The position numbers were made by a program, and so were the translations under genes. A model generated the notes under the pieces. That model was not told the origin of the DNA. It made no database searches and was given only the letters and a program-made list of their open reading frames with translations. From NCBI RefSeq assembly GCF_000002875.2, contig NC_009412.2, forward strand, positions 5,001 to 69,000: 64,000 nucleotides of DNA. Direction: 5' to 3'. Below, in pieces: positions 37,601 through 46,773 of the stretch. This DNA is from Leishmania infantum JPCM5 (Eukaryota > Euglenozoa > Kinetoplastea > Trypanosomatida > Trypanosomatidae). How positions within the stretch are numbered: position 1 is the first letter of the stretch; every line of letters starts with the position of its first letter.

Positions 37601-38988
37601 GCTCTGTGTTTGAAAGGCTCTACAGCGGTGTCGCCACCTCGCCGCTTGCCGCGCTCACCGCGGACTTGCAGGAGGATGTGAGTGACGTTGAGAGCAGTGG
37701 CACGAAGCTGGGCTCGATTTGCGATTTTGATCTGCGAGTGCCGGTCACCATCGACATTGGCGGCACATTTGCGAAGATCGCGTTTATCATGCCGCCTACG
37801 GGAGGCGCGTTTCCGACGTTTCCATCCATCATTCACGAGGCGTCGTCGCTGTCGGAGAAGTTGGGGCTGCGTACTTTTTATTTCTTTGCGGATGAGGAAG
37901 CAGCCGAGAGCGAGTTGCGCACACGGTCCCACTCGCGCGTCGGCACGCTTCGTTTCTTGAAGATCCCCTCCCAGCAGGTCCCGCGGTTTGCTGATTACCT
38001 TGCTGGCTCCCACGCCATCAACAACTTCAAGCCACAGTACACCACGAAGGTGCGCGCCACCGGCGGCGGCGCGTTCAAGTATGCTTCGGTGGCACGAAAC
38101 GTCCTGGGCATTGAGTTCGATGTGGTGAAGGAGATGGACGCTGTGGTGAAGGGTCTCAACCTGGTTCTCCGCGTCGCGCCAGAGTCCGTCTTCACGGTGG
38201 ATCCGAGCACCGGCGTCCACCACCCGCATCAGCTTGTGAGCAACGGGGATGGCTTCTCGCCGTTTCCGTATCTGCTGATCAACATAGGGTCTGGTATCTC
38301 TTTCATCAAGTGCACCGGCGCCGACGGCTCGCATGTGCGTGTGGGCGGCTCACCCATTGGTGGTGCTACGTTCTGGGGCCTCATTCGCACGATGACGAAT
38401 CTCACGTCGTGGGAGGAGGTGATGGAGATTATGCGGCTGGACGGTCCGGGCGACAACAAGAACGTCGACTTGCTTGTCGGTGACATCTACGGCTACAACG
38501 CAAAGGACTTGCCCGCCATGCTGTCTAGTGAGACGGTGGCGAGCACCTTCGGCAAGCTGGGGACGGAGCGGTTTTATGACATGAGGCGTAGCGTCTGCAC
38601 CGCCCACTTTGCAGACGACGACGCAGCAGGCGAGATTCTGTCGCCGAAAGCGTTGAAGACGCCATCTGTGATCTCCGAGCTACCTGTCCGCAACGGAACC
38701 AAGGCGGCATCAGCCATCGATATTGTGCGTTCGCTCTTGAACATGATTTCAAGTAACGTCACGCAGTTGGCATACCTGCATGCCCGTCTGCACGGGGTGC
38801 CGAACATCTTCTTCGCGGGCGGCTTTGTGCGGGACAATGCGATGATCTGGAGTCTGATAAGCACCACAATGAAGTACTGGTCTTCTGGAGGGTGCCATGC
38901 TCACTTTCTCGAGCATGACGGCTACCTCGGAGCACTCGGGTGCGCCATTCTCGATCCTCAGGGCGATGCGGCAAAGGAGGAGCAATAG
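34603..38988 (+). CDS. EEP-fold hydrolase / AMP-binding-like / pantothenate kinase fusion
   Basis: 1461 residues in three parts. (1) Residues about 10-330: endonuclease/exonuclease/phosphatase fold of the sphingomyelinase type, with E50 (LLQEVY), D214/N216/H218 (GDFNIHG) and D313/H314 (LSDHFGI). (2) A hydrophobic segment at about 364-393, probably one membrane span, then about 400-1000 shaped like an AMP-binding acyl-CoA synthetase, but the phosphate loop is degenerate (YTLDNTNSLASDD at about 611 in place of a Ser/Thr/Gly-rich loop) and the later TGD motif is not seen. (3) Residues about 1045-1461: eukaryotic type II pantothenate kinase with DIGGT (1051-1055), INIGSG (to 1231) and AGGFVRDN (about 1405-1412). 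The kinase makes 4'-phosphopantothenate, the committed step to coenzyme A. The frame is unbroken. Confidence 0.88.
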   Translation: MSASDIGCASARVLSYNFNILPRGSGGYQHERIETFLASVDAYDVVLLQEVYATSYFPYVMQKQLCYQKMLLDGLKAKGFHHYVISRQPSYLTMLRYNVCSDNGLIIASRFPVWHRGSYTFRNHERGEATVSKGCLFAEVEVPAAQGKGSQRIVFFNVHLRPEDNLPSESSQMQQVHRFVEAALAQVQEQRTDGDELAALQQKGAEVPFIIAGDFNIHGIDPLNGHPSKRFQEMLNQFQDIGSVRDVIYEETGQNPPTRPPILFFPELSKLERYESTPQRQDYFLATTCIQVEKPRLEKYVVSSRRPYTYLSDHFGITCRVTLALNPSVSFEGRSLLRLNFSSLVEAANHEHSNPSSDARLEAVLIAAFVWWLFSFSFMSLVLCAAFAWLVRWAQNYSASPVLSEPPLLTMEALKEKGEMCFANSSLNPLAGVRTLGEMWERSVTRFRTFKCLGATSEVGESEWMTYGTVDVRARELGAGLLEMGFRAGDLIGVACEPCRNIVILEVACALYGFTTVPLAGKRSTMSALLDRHKIRVAVGDRSSVAMLLTCRSTKLEAVMYTSAFADEDDHATAKDLNIRLIPFEFVEQKGRLCPVAPAKEHVTTDSVFTYTLDNTNSLASDDGSALLPVRHSSVLYDLSLLLMTGVLPSSFKGESMVWFSPMALLFHRVCVLGMLSQGNAIATVDAAHLQEAFVKFQPTLLVTAPTLFSTSRLQLSRAQHRHSAVYNWFFNRTFQLRSRLIHIKRQDSSLLRFMFFRAFQEQLGGRVRKIILSVSQESTAFSLLEHVSVCYVPLVCEVSYLNCFGVCAIDGTTAPSLQVDLEPINDLSDGVGIGQLVIAKKGEPRRRLEIAAQWKRDGTVKFLGEPLGILWPVAYQYAIAAELERIFSVSRYINAIFVYCDPLKPIIAVVYPNRDTIEFEWRQSHCCDGPARQLGWTDLVAYATSIITADLACIAREEQLHPSQVPEFVHLHPHAFSDHSTFLTPFGKIRRDAVHKYFSSVFERLYSGVATSPLAALTADLQEDVSDVESSGTKLGSICDFDLRVPVTIDIGGTFAKIAFIMPPTGGAFPTFPSIIHEASSLSEKLGLRTFYFFADEEAAESELRTRSHSRVGTLRFLKIPSQQVPRFADYLAGSHAINNFKPQYTTKVRATGGGAFKYASVARNVLGIEFDVVKEMDAVVKGLNLVLRVAPESVFTVDPSTGVHHPHQLVSNGDGFSPFPYLLINIGSGISFIKCTGADGSHVRVGGSPIGGATFWGLIRTMTNLTSWEEVMEIMRLDGPGDNKNVDLLVGDIYGYNAKDLPAMLSSETVASTFGKLGTERFYDMRRSVCTAHFADDDAAGEILSPKALKTPSVISELPVRNGTKAASAIDIVRSLLNMISSNVTQLAYLHARLHGVPNIFFAGGFVRDNAMIWSLISTTMKYWSSGGCHAHFLEHDGYLGALGCAILDPQGDAAKEEQ

Positions 38989-41010
38989 AGCGGTGGCTGC
39001 TGTGTGGGAGCCGAGGGAGGTCCGTTGAGTGGTGGGAGTTAGTGGTGTGGATGGCGCACGCTGATGGGTCACGCTTCGCCGAAGCGGTCCCTGCACGCGT
39101 TCGTTTTTTTTTTTTGCCACCCCTCCCCTGTCAGTGGTATCCTCGACCGCTTTACACGGGCAGCTTCTGATTTGCACTGCGTTACTGTATGCGCGGCAAC
39201 CAGGGCAAGAAGAGCACTGGCACCGCAGCACAGGTTGGTTTGCTGCCCATTCTCTTCCTTTTCCCCTAATGATCGGGATGGTGTTTTCCTCTTTGTTTTG
39301 TGCGCACGCCCGAGACGCCTGAGCGTGTCCCACCGAGAGGCATATGAGGGACACGTAAAAGAATAGCTGACCGCTGCGGACACGACGCCCACGCGCGCCG
39401 CTGTTACGTGCAACGTTCCCACGCCTTGTTTGACTGCGCGCATGGGTGCTCCGTGTCTTTTTGTTGACCTCCTGCGCGTGGTGACGCACACATAAAACAG
39501 AAGCAGTTGGTGCGCCGAGAAGAGATTTGTGTATGTGTGTACCTACCGTGAGGTACTTCTGCCAATCTCTGGACTTTCTAACATGTTTTATGGGGTCGTT
39601 GGCCAGCTGTCTGATGGCCTTCTCTTCCCTGCTTTTCGCTTTGTTTTCGTTCTTATAATCATCTTACGATTTTCGACGTATCTGTTTGTTCCCCTTTTTT
39701 GTTTTCTTCTCGGTTCGTATTGGTGGACGTGTTTCCGTTCAGCACGGCTGACTTGCGAATGCGGCAACTGAGTGCGGCGCCGCGCTTGTAGGCATCCGCA
39801 CACAGCTGACGGCGCGACGTAACGGATGCCGCCTGACTCATCTTCCTCTCTTCTGCTCGTGGGTACACATGACACGATCAACGTGTACGCATGAAGCCGA
39901 GCCACCTCAGGAGGGTCGTGCGACTGTGGCGACTTGGCAGTTGATCTGATCCCCTGAGCGTGATCAAGGCCGGCGATTAAAGGGAAAAAAAAGTATGTGA
40001 TATAACAGCAACCAAACAACGCCTAGACGAGGTGCCAGGAATGCTGGCGGAGCAGCGCAGACGACTGCTGCCTCCGACGCTGTCTTGAACTATTGACGAT
40101 GTGCACGTGCTCGCTTTGCCCACCTCTTGCTTTCATTTTCAAAAGACGATGATAGTCATGTGTCGTCTTGTTCAATCGAAGGGAGGACTGATTGATGTGA
40201 CTCCCATTATACGGGAGTCCTTGGATGCCCTCCTGCCTCCCTTTTCTTTTGCTTCTGTGACCTGCGTCTTACGTATGTGACACGGCCATGTGCCTGCCTC
40301 CGCCTTTCTCTGTCTTCTTTGGTTTTGCCACGTCGCTGTGCGTCTTTTTGTTTTCCTGATGTTGCTACTGCCGGGTGATATAGTGAAGGCATATTTCCTG
40401 TGTACTCTCACCGTATACGAAGTCGCACCTGCACTTGTCAACGGTGCACTTAGTCGCCCCCTCGTTCCTAATTTCGACCATCTGCGACCCGTGCGTGGCT
40501 CTGGTGTTCTCCGGCCTTGCGAAGGTGCCTTTGAGCGTTTTGCGTCCATCTAGTGCCGCTTAAACACCGTCCCCATTGCGCACACGGGAGTAACAAAGCC
40601 GCCTGTGCTTCCTCCTTTACCTCGCCACTTGGGAAAAGCCAGCGACAAACGACTCTCTCCCGCTTCTTTTCTTCGCCCGCCGTTGCCCTTGCCTTCGTTC
40701 TAGTATCCATCCCAGCTCTTCTCCGGTCTATCCGGGTCTCGTTTGGCGTCGTGCTCTTCTCTCTCCCGCAGTCTTGAGCGACACGTGACACAGCGTATCA
40801 GTGAGGAGTTGCAGCGCCGAGAGTTGTGGATGAACACGTGCACAAAGACAGACGCACACTTATTCCCCGTTATACGGTCAAGGCGCGCACAAGGGTGGTG
40901 GCTGCTGTGGTCTCTGTTCTTTCGCACAGGTTTCTCGAGTAATCGAGGACCTTCGGCGCACCGTGCCTTTTTCTCCATTTCTCAATCCACTCCGCTTATC
41001 CGTGTAAACG
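38989..41010. other. Two-kilobase intergenic/UTR region
   Basis: No gene supported on either strand. It holds T12 at 39104-39115 and several T-rich runs. The pyrimidine-rich stretch around 40600-40760 and an AG at 40928-40929 are possible processing signals for the next mRNA. Confidence 0.5.
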
Positions 41011-42597
41011 ATGGCCTCAGAAAGTCATGACGATATCGTTGCTGAGCAAGCGTCGTCTGTGTGGTCTGTCCTTCGAGAAGAGGCACGTGAGCTTCGCTGG
41101 TACGTGCTGATGGTCGCGTGCCTCCTCACTTTTGGGAGCTACTACATCTACGACTTCCCTGGCTCCATTGGCAGCGGCAGAGGCAACACAATCGAGAACC
41201 ACTTCAAAGCACATCAGAAAATCTACACGGAAAGCATGAACCAGTACCTTTACAGTGTGTACGCATGGCCGAATACGATCCTCTCCGCTCTGGGCGGCCT
41301 CCTCATCGACAAGTATCTCGGGCTGCGCGGGGCAATGGTCCTCTTTTCCGTGCTCATTCTCACTGGGGCCGTTCTCTTTTGCATCGGCGTACACGCGACG
41401 ACGTATTGGATTATGTTTGTCGGCCGTATCGTGTTTGGCCTGGGCGGGGAGTCGCTCAGCGTCTCTCAGTCCGCTTTTGTGGCGCGATGGTTCAAGGGTC
41501 ATCGCGGCATGGCGCTTGCTTTCGGGATCACCATCAGCTTCTCTCGCGTTGGCTCATCATTCAACTTTCTGTTCGCGCCAGCGATCGCGAACAAGTGGAG
41601 TATCGACGCGGCTGCCGTTTCTGGTATTGCTGCCTGCCTCATCTCCATGCTTGCGTGCGTTGTGCTCGTGATGGCCGACCGCCATGCCGAACGTCGCGGC
41701 TACCTATCCGTTACCGAAGAAGACGAGAGCGACTCGACGGAGGAGGACGAGGCGATGTGTTCAGGCGTCTTGCAGATGCCGTTGGCGTACTGGCTGCTCT
41801 GCGCTGTTTGTGTGTTTTGCTACACCGCCGTATTTCCTTTCGTGGGTGTGGGCAAGAACTTCTTCCAGGTTAAGTACGGCTACACCGGCGACGCAGCAGC
41901 CCGCTGCCTTTCCTTCTATCAGATCACCTCAGCGGTGGCGAGCCCGGTCATCGGCTTGGCGGTGGACTCGGTGGGCCGAAACACATGGTGGCTCATCCTC
42001 GCTTGCTCGTGCTTTGCTGCCATCCACGTGCTGTTCATGACGACGATGATCCCTGGCGCTGTTCTCATGGTGCTAATGGGGTGCTTCTACACCTTTCTGG
42101 TGTCGGGGCTCTGGCCCTCGGTGCCATGGGCCGTGCCAAGCACAGTTGTGGGGGTGGCGTACGGTGCGATGACCTCGATCCAGAACATCGGCTTGGCATT
42201 GTTTCCGATGCTTGTGGGGGCAATCCTGGACCACTTCCGGCAAAACGGCAACAACACGGCAGAGCTGACGCAGGATCTGCCACCGTTGGAGGCCTTCATG
42301 TGGACCGAGGCGCTCTTTTTGGTTTCGGCTTTGATTGCCTTTCTGGCGAGCGTGGCTTTGCTTGTGGAGGACCGGCGCACGGGAGGAGTGCTTAGTGCCG
42401 CGAGCGCCAAGCGGCCGCAGATCATAGAGGACCTCAGTCGGCTACAGAATGACTTTGAGGGTGTCGTGCCAGACTTGGAAGGCGTGGAATACGAGAGGGA
42501 GGAGCCGCAACGCCAGGTGACAGAGCCACTTACAGGCACCGCGCGCGCCGACGCTGTGGCCACCGAAGTGGCTACGCGGGCGCACTCCAGGAAGTGA
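41011..42597 (+). CDS. MFSD1-like major facilitator transporter
   Basis: 528 residues with about 12 membrane spans in two halves. The segments TFGSYYIYDFPGSI, YSVYAWPNTILSALGGLLID and GRIVFGLGGESLSVSQSAF match the MFSD1 branch of the major facilitator superfamily. In animals MFSD1 is a lysosomal exporter of dipeptides that works with the accessory protein GLMP. The central cytoplasmic loop is acidic (EEDESDSTEEDE, about 237-248) and the C-terminal tail of about 75 residues is hydrophilic. By family, the protein may export peptide breakdown products from lysosome-like compartments; substrate and location are not shown by the sequence. Confidence 0.88.
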   Translation: MASESHDDIVAEQASSVWSVLREEARELRWYVLMVACLLTFGSYYIYDFPGSIGSGRGNTIENHFKAHQKIYTESMNQYLYSVYAWPNTILSALGGLLIDKYLGLRGAMVLFSVLILTGAVLFCIGVHATTYWIMFVGRIVFGLGGESLSVSQSAFVARWFKGHRGMALAFGITISFSRVGSSFNFLFAPAIANKWSIDAAAVSGIAACLISMLACVVLVMADRHAERRGYLSVTEEDESDSTEEDEAMCSGVLQMPLAYWLLCAVCVFCYTAVFPFVGVGKNFFQVKYGYTGDAAARCLSFYQITSAVASPVIGLAVDSVGRNTWWLILACSCFAAIHVLFMTTMIPGAVLMVLMGCFYTFLVSGLWPSVPWAVPSTVVGVAYGAMTSIQNIGLALFPMLVGAILDHFRQNGNNTAELTQDLPPLEAFMWTEALFLVSALIAFLASVALLVEDRRTGGVLSAASAKRPQIIEDLSRLQNDFEGVVPDLEGVEYEREEPQRQVTEPLTGTARADAVATEVATRAHSRK

Positions 42598-43619
42598 GTT
42601 GTGCTTACGGTGACGAGCGTTGTGCTCTCTTCTAGCATGCGCTGTCGAGGACAGGATATGAAGTGTGCATTTTGAAGGTGAGTTTCGCCGCATCCTACCT
42701 TGTTGTCGACACTAGTGGTCATCAACGGCAGTGCCGCTACCGCCGCCCTCGTGACCCCGAGGGGGATCAGCAGAACTGCGACTGCTGGTGATCCACACAT
42801 TCTCTGGAATCGGCTCCCGTCACGGGTACTCGCGACCCTCTGTGCTGGGCAATCGGTTAAGGCCGCCGATGGATTGAACGTCTATGCCCGCCAAGTTGCT
42901 ATTTTTTTTTTGCGTGTTTGTTGTCGTTCGCCTGTGCTTGCTTCTCTTCGTGTATGCGTTCTTGGCTGCTCCGCTGCTCGTGTCACGCCGAGCTGGGCAC
43001 CGCTGCTTTTTCCCCTCGCTCACTCACTCCTTTCTGCACTTGTTTGTTTTGTACCCTCTGTTCTGCTTTTCTCTCGGTGCGCGTCACCCCTCGACGTTAG
43101 CGCCATTGCCAACTCGAAGTTTTACCCAAGAAGCACCTCCGTCCAAACTGCACGCTTGGACTTTGGCAACTCTCCTAGCTCGCGTAGAGGGTACGTGCTC
43201 CGTCGCTCATCGCACTGGCGTTCCTTCAGATCGTCACCACCCTCGCTACCGCCAGCGTGTCTCCATGGGTGCGCCGCCTTCCTCGTTTTGTGTTTGTTGC
43301 TCTGCCTTAAGGCGAGCGTAGCGATGCCTCTCACAGTTCGCATCCTGGACCACAAACGAAGTTCGTGTCACCGACGCGGTAGCCTCTACACGCAAGCGTA
43401 ATGCAGGTTCAGCACAGCGTGTGGCCACGTGCGTCAGAGTTTCATTGAGGTGGCTCATGTCTTGTTCCCGGCGATGCCGTCTTCCCTGCTACCCAGACGG
43501 TTGCCATGCCACGTGCTCGCCACTGCTGTTTTCACATGTTCTCTCTCCCCTTTTCGTATCAAACATTCTCTTCCCCTCATGCCTTACCATCGGCTGTCAG
43601 TCGTTGGCCGAGGGACACG
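42598..43619. other. Intergenic/UTR sequence
   Basis: No gene supported. T10 at 42902-42911 and long CT-rich stretches. It ends with the acceptor AG of the RRM gene at 43599-43600. Confidence 0.55.
43599..43600 (+). promoter_or_regulatory. Predicted trans-splice acceptor AG deciding the RRM start
   Basis: AG after a CT-rich stretch (about 43562-43598). It lies downstream of the ATG at 43506 and 20 bases upstream of the ATG at 43620, which makes the latter the likely start. Confidence 0.5.
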
Positions 43620-44528
43620 ATGCCTAGCAGGGCTGTGGTGCGCAAAAAGCACCGACGCGATGCGAAGCGCAGAAAAGCGCAGGATGCAGGCGGCAGTCCA
43701 TCCCAGTGCTTCGCATCGGCCATCCTAGGGGCCGACGAGTCCGCTGTTCATCCCTCCTCATCACGGGTGCGCTTGCTGCTCCCCATGGCGCTAACGGAAC
43801 CGCAAGTTTCACGCAAGCGCGCACCGGAGGTGCCGACTACGGACCCGCCTTCATCGCCGAGCTCTACATCTGCCGCTCCTGCGAGCTTAGCGCATCCGCT
43901 GAAGCGACGGCGGGCGGAGGCGTCTCCGCTGGAGCCGATGCCGGGGGGTCTCACGCGCAAGGAGCGCCGGCGCTGGGAGACGAGCCGGCGGCTGGAGCTT
44001 CAGATGTCGCGACTGAACTCAAATGCTACGGCTGCGAAGGAGATGGTCGAAGAGGCGGCTGCTCAGCACCGCGGCACGGCAAGTGATGCTGTCGATGGTG
44101 ACGCGGTCGCCGTGCCAGAGCCGAAACTGCGGCACGACCCCAAGTTTAAGCACGGCACGTTTTGGCGGGATCGGAAGGAGAAAAGGGCGCGCACGCTCTT
44201 CCTAGGCGGCATTCCCTCCGCGTTCTCAGTGAAGCAGGTGAAGGATTTCATTAGCACCGTGGTCGACCTTGATCCTGATGCCACTGAATATGCGGATCAG
44301 GTTGGCCAGAACACAGAGGTGGTGGAGGAGGTGGATATGCTACCCGTAAGACACCATAGCAGGGTCAAGCACATGTACGTGACCATGGCGTCCGTCCCAC
44401 TTGCCGGCTGCGCCGCAGCGATGCTGAACGGATACAAGGTGGAGGGAAGGGAGCTACGGTGTAACTTTGCAGCGGATAAGGCGCAGAGGGAAGAGGCGAT
44501 CCGGCGACGAAATGCCGCGCAGCGGTGA
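43620..44528 (+). CDS. RRM-domain RNA-binding protein
   Basis: 302 residues from ATG 43620; the ATG at 43506 would add 38 residues but lies before the predicted splice site. The N-terminus is very basic (VRKKHRRDAKRRKAQD), followed by a Ser/Pro-rich linker and another basic patch (LTRKERRRWE). One RRM occupies about 190-290, with the RNP2-like strand TLFLGGIPS and a late VKHMYVTM strand standing in for RNP1. The acidic stretch EVVEEVD lies between them. The basic, nuclear-localisation-like N-terminus and single RRM fit a nucleolar or ribosome-biogenesis factor, which is an inference. Confidence 0.8.
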   Translation: MPSRAVVRKKHRRDAKRRKAQDAGGSPSQCFASAILGADESAVHPSSSRVRLLLPMALTEPQVSRKRAPEVPTTDPPSSPSSTSAAPASLAHPLKRRRAEASPLEPMPGGLTRKERRRWETSRRLELQMSRLNSNATAAKEMVEEAAAQHRGTASDAVDGDAVAVPEPKLRHDPKFKHGTFWRDRKEKRARTLFLGGIPSAFSVKQVKDFISTVVDLDPDATEYADQVGQNTEVVEEVDMLPVRHHSRVKHMYVTMASVPLAGCAAAMLNGYKVEGRELRCNFAADKAQREEAIRRRNAAQR

Positions 44529-46773
44529 GCTCACGCGCGCCGTTAAAAAAAAAGACGTCTGTGGGTGCGCCAGTCTCCCAGGCACCACAGCGACGCAAGG
44601 GACACCCTTCATGATCGTCTCGTGCTCGTAGGTTTTTTTTTTCTTTGGAACGGCTTTCGCCCTTGCGTCGGCGGTTTACGAGTGTAAGACGATAAGTGTG
44701 GACAGGCACAAGAGCCGCAAGGGTAAGCCATGGTCTTCGAGGCGCCGGCGAAACAAGAGCAAAGAAAGAGTTGTTACCACAGCGTTTTGTCACGCATCGA
44801 TGGCAGGTAGAGGGATACGTAAGCCCGCTGCCATGGCTCTCTGCAGTACCGGCTTCCTTCCTCGTCATCCATTTGGGCTGGACCCTGTTGTCGAGCGCGA
44901 AAACGCGAGCGTGAGTTATCCGCCTGCGCTTGGACATTACTTGACCGCTTTCACGAGTCGACTTTGCGGCCCTTGACTCGATCCACTCTTCTTTTTGCCT
45001 CTCACTCTCTCGCTCTTCCTCTCTCCTTTCGTTTTTTTTTTTCTATGCAGTGACTCTCCCTGATGAGATTCTCACGAGTCCAATTTTGCGCCGTGGCACG
45101 GCTGCGCGAGTGCACGCGTTGCTTTTACTCCTTACCCGCGGCGCGCGTCCGCGCTTGTGGGCGCACCAGTGTCATTCGATTTCTTCGTTCTTTTCTTCCT
45201 TTCTCTCTTTCCTCCTTGTTCGCATTGCTTCTGCGAAAGTGCCCAGCGCGCGTCCATTCGACCTCAACGACTGTTTGGAGTCTGCTCCGCGGCTCCGTTT
45301 CCGCCTGCGAGGAGGCTTGCATATGTGTGCGTGCGTCTTTGTATCTCCACGATGTGATTCAGCGTCTGCTAGGAAACTGCGGCGGTCGGTGCTGTTCACT
45401 AGCAAGAGAATGCACATGCGTCTTGTCGGGAATCTGGGCAAGGGAGCTCCGTCTTCGATCCCCGTCCCTCCCTACTGCTCTGTTCTGCTTTCCACTTCCC
45501 ATTCTTCTCGACCTTCACTTGCGCATTTTCGGAGGAACGTTCCCTAGTGGACATCTCTGCGACTTTTTTTTCGTTGTCGGCTCTTGTCCGCACGCCGCTC
45601 CTGCCTTAGGTCTCTCGCCGTCTTCCGCATTTTCAGGCTGCTTCGTGTCTTCTTCTTTTCCACTGCGTATATGTACGCCAGAGCTCTCCCCACGCCCATC
45701 CCTTCCCTTTCTCCCCGTACACTCTGCTGTGTTGTCGTTAATGTTGCCGCGCTCAAAATGTGCTCGGCGTTTTCTGCTCTGCCGTTACCGCTGCTTCTTT
45801 GTTGCCAAACTCTGTTCGGCTTTTCTGACATCCCCTCATCGGTGTTCGTTTCTGCTGCGGCACAGGTGAGAGGCCCCGGCGGCTATTCATCTGCTCTTAT
45901 CCAACCGCTCTGTCACAAGGGTGTGCTCATCCGGGACTCGAGCACAACCCCTCAGCTCTGACCAATCAGCACGACTTGGCCGTACAGACGTGTGCACAGG
46001 CGAGGCAGTCACTCGCTGTACCGATATTATGGTATAGGTGCTGCAAAGAGCGGTGATTGATGATGAGCCTCGCTTCTTCTTGTACTCCCTCTTCTCTCCC
46101 GCAGCTGGTGGGATCATCTCCGACCCCCCCCCCTCCCTCCCTCCCTTCCCCATGCACTGCACTGCACTGAAACGAGGAACGAATGAAAAAAAAACATGGA
46201 AAACGTTGGTTTCGTTGGAAGTCGTCTGGTGTGCCGACTCGTTAGTGCCCGATTTCGAGGTCACCCATATGTCTACTTCCCTGTATTTTTTCCAGATTCC
46301 CCCCACCTACATGCCAGTCACGAAGCTTCACGCATCCATGCCCATGTCTATATATAGATGCGTGCGAGGCTTCGTGAATCTCTTCCCACCCTCCTATGTT
46401 GGGGAGGATGCCAACTGGTTTTACTACCTCGTCTGTGAGTTCATGTCAGTCCCACCCCGTGTCCAGCCCCCACCCACCCATCACGCCCGCCCCCGGGTGA
46501 GAGACACGATGGATAGGGAAGGGGGCGCTCTGGGCTTGCATAGAAGTCATGGAAAGGACAAGGAAAAGCCCTGTAAGGGATGAATGCAGAAGGCAGTTTC
46601 ACCCTACCGGGAAACGCCCAACATGGCTGGTGACATTGCCCGTAAGAAGTGGGAAAATGGGATGGAGCCCATGAAATCAACAAAATGCCCTCCTCTCCTC
46701 CCCTCTCCTCTTTTTCTCGGATCTCACACGGACAAGGGCAGGGTCTAGTCACATCAAGTGGACGATAAAAACG
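44529..46773. other. Long intergenic/UTR region
   Basis: 2.2 kb without a supported gene. A 268-codon + strand frame at 45063-45869 reads through pyrimidine-rich sequence and is not credible. An imperfect hairpin lies at 46319-46376. A CT-rich tract at about 46688-46717 and an AG at 46735-46736 form the likely splice acceptor of the phosphatase gene. Confidence 0.55.
46319..46376 (+). repeat. Imperfect inverted repeat (hairpin)
   Basis: The arms CACGAAGC...CACGCATC (46319-46336) and GATGCGTG...GCTTCGTG (46357-46376) pair as two 8-base helices around a small internal loop, with a 20-base AT-rich loop. It could fold in the pre-mRNA about 400 bases before the phosphatase gene. Function unknown. 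Confidence 0.55.

Noticed and set aside
43506..43619. Upstream ATG for the RRM protein
   Set aside because: It precedes the predicted splice acceptor at 43599-43600, and the added residues look like translated CT-rich leader.
45063..45869. 268-codon + strand open frame
   Set aside because: The translation is Cys/Phe/Leu/Ser-rich, typical of reading through pyrimidine-rich UTR; no fold or motif is seen.
46480..46690. G-rich stretch before the phosphatase gene as a second SIDER copy
   Set aside because: I could not match it to the candidate at 28225-28870 beyond general GC-richness.
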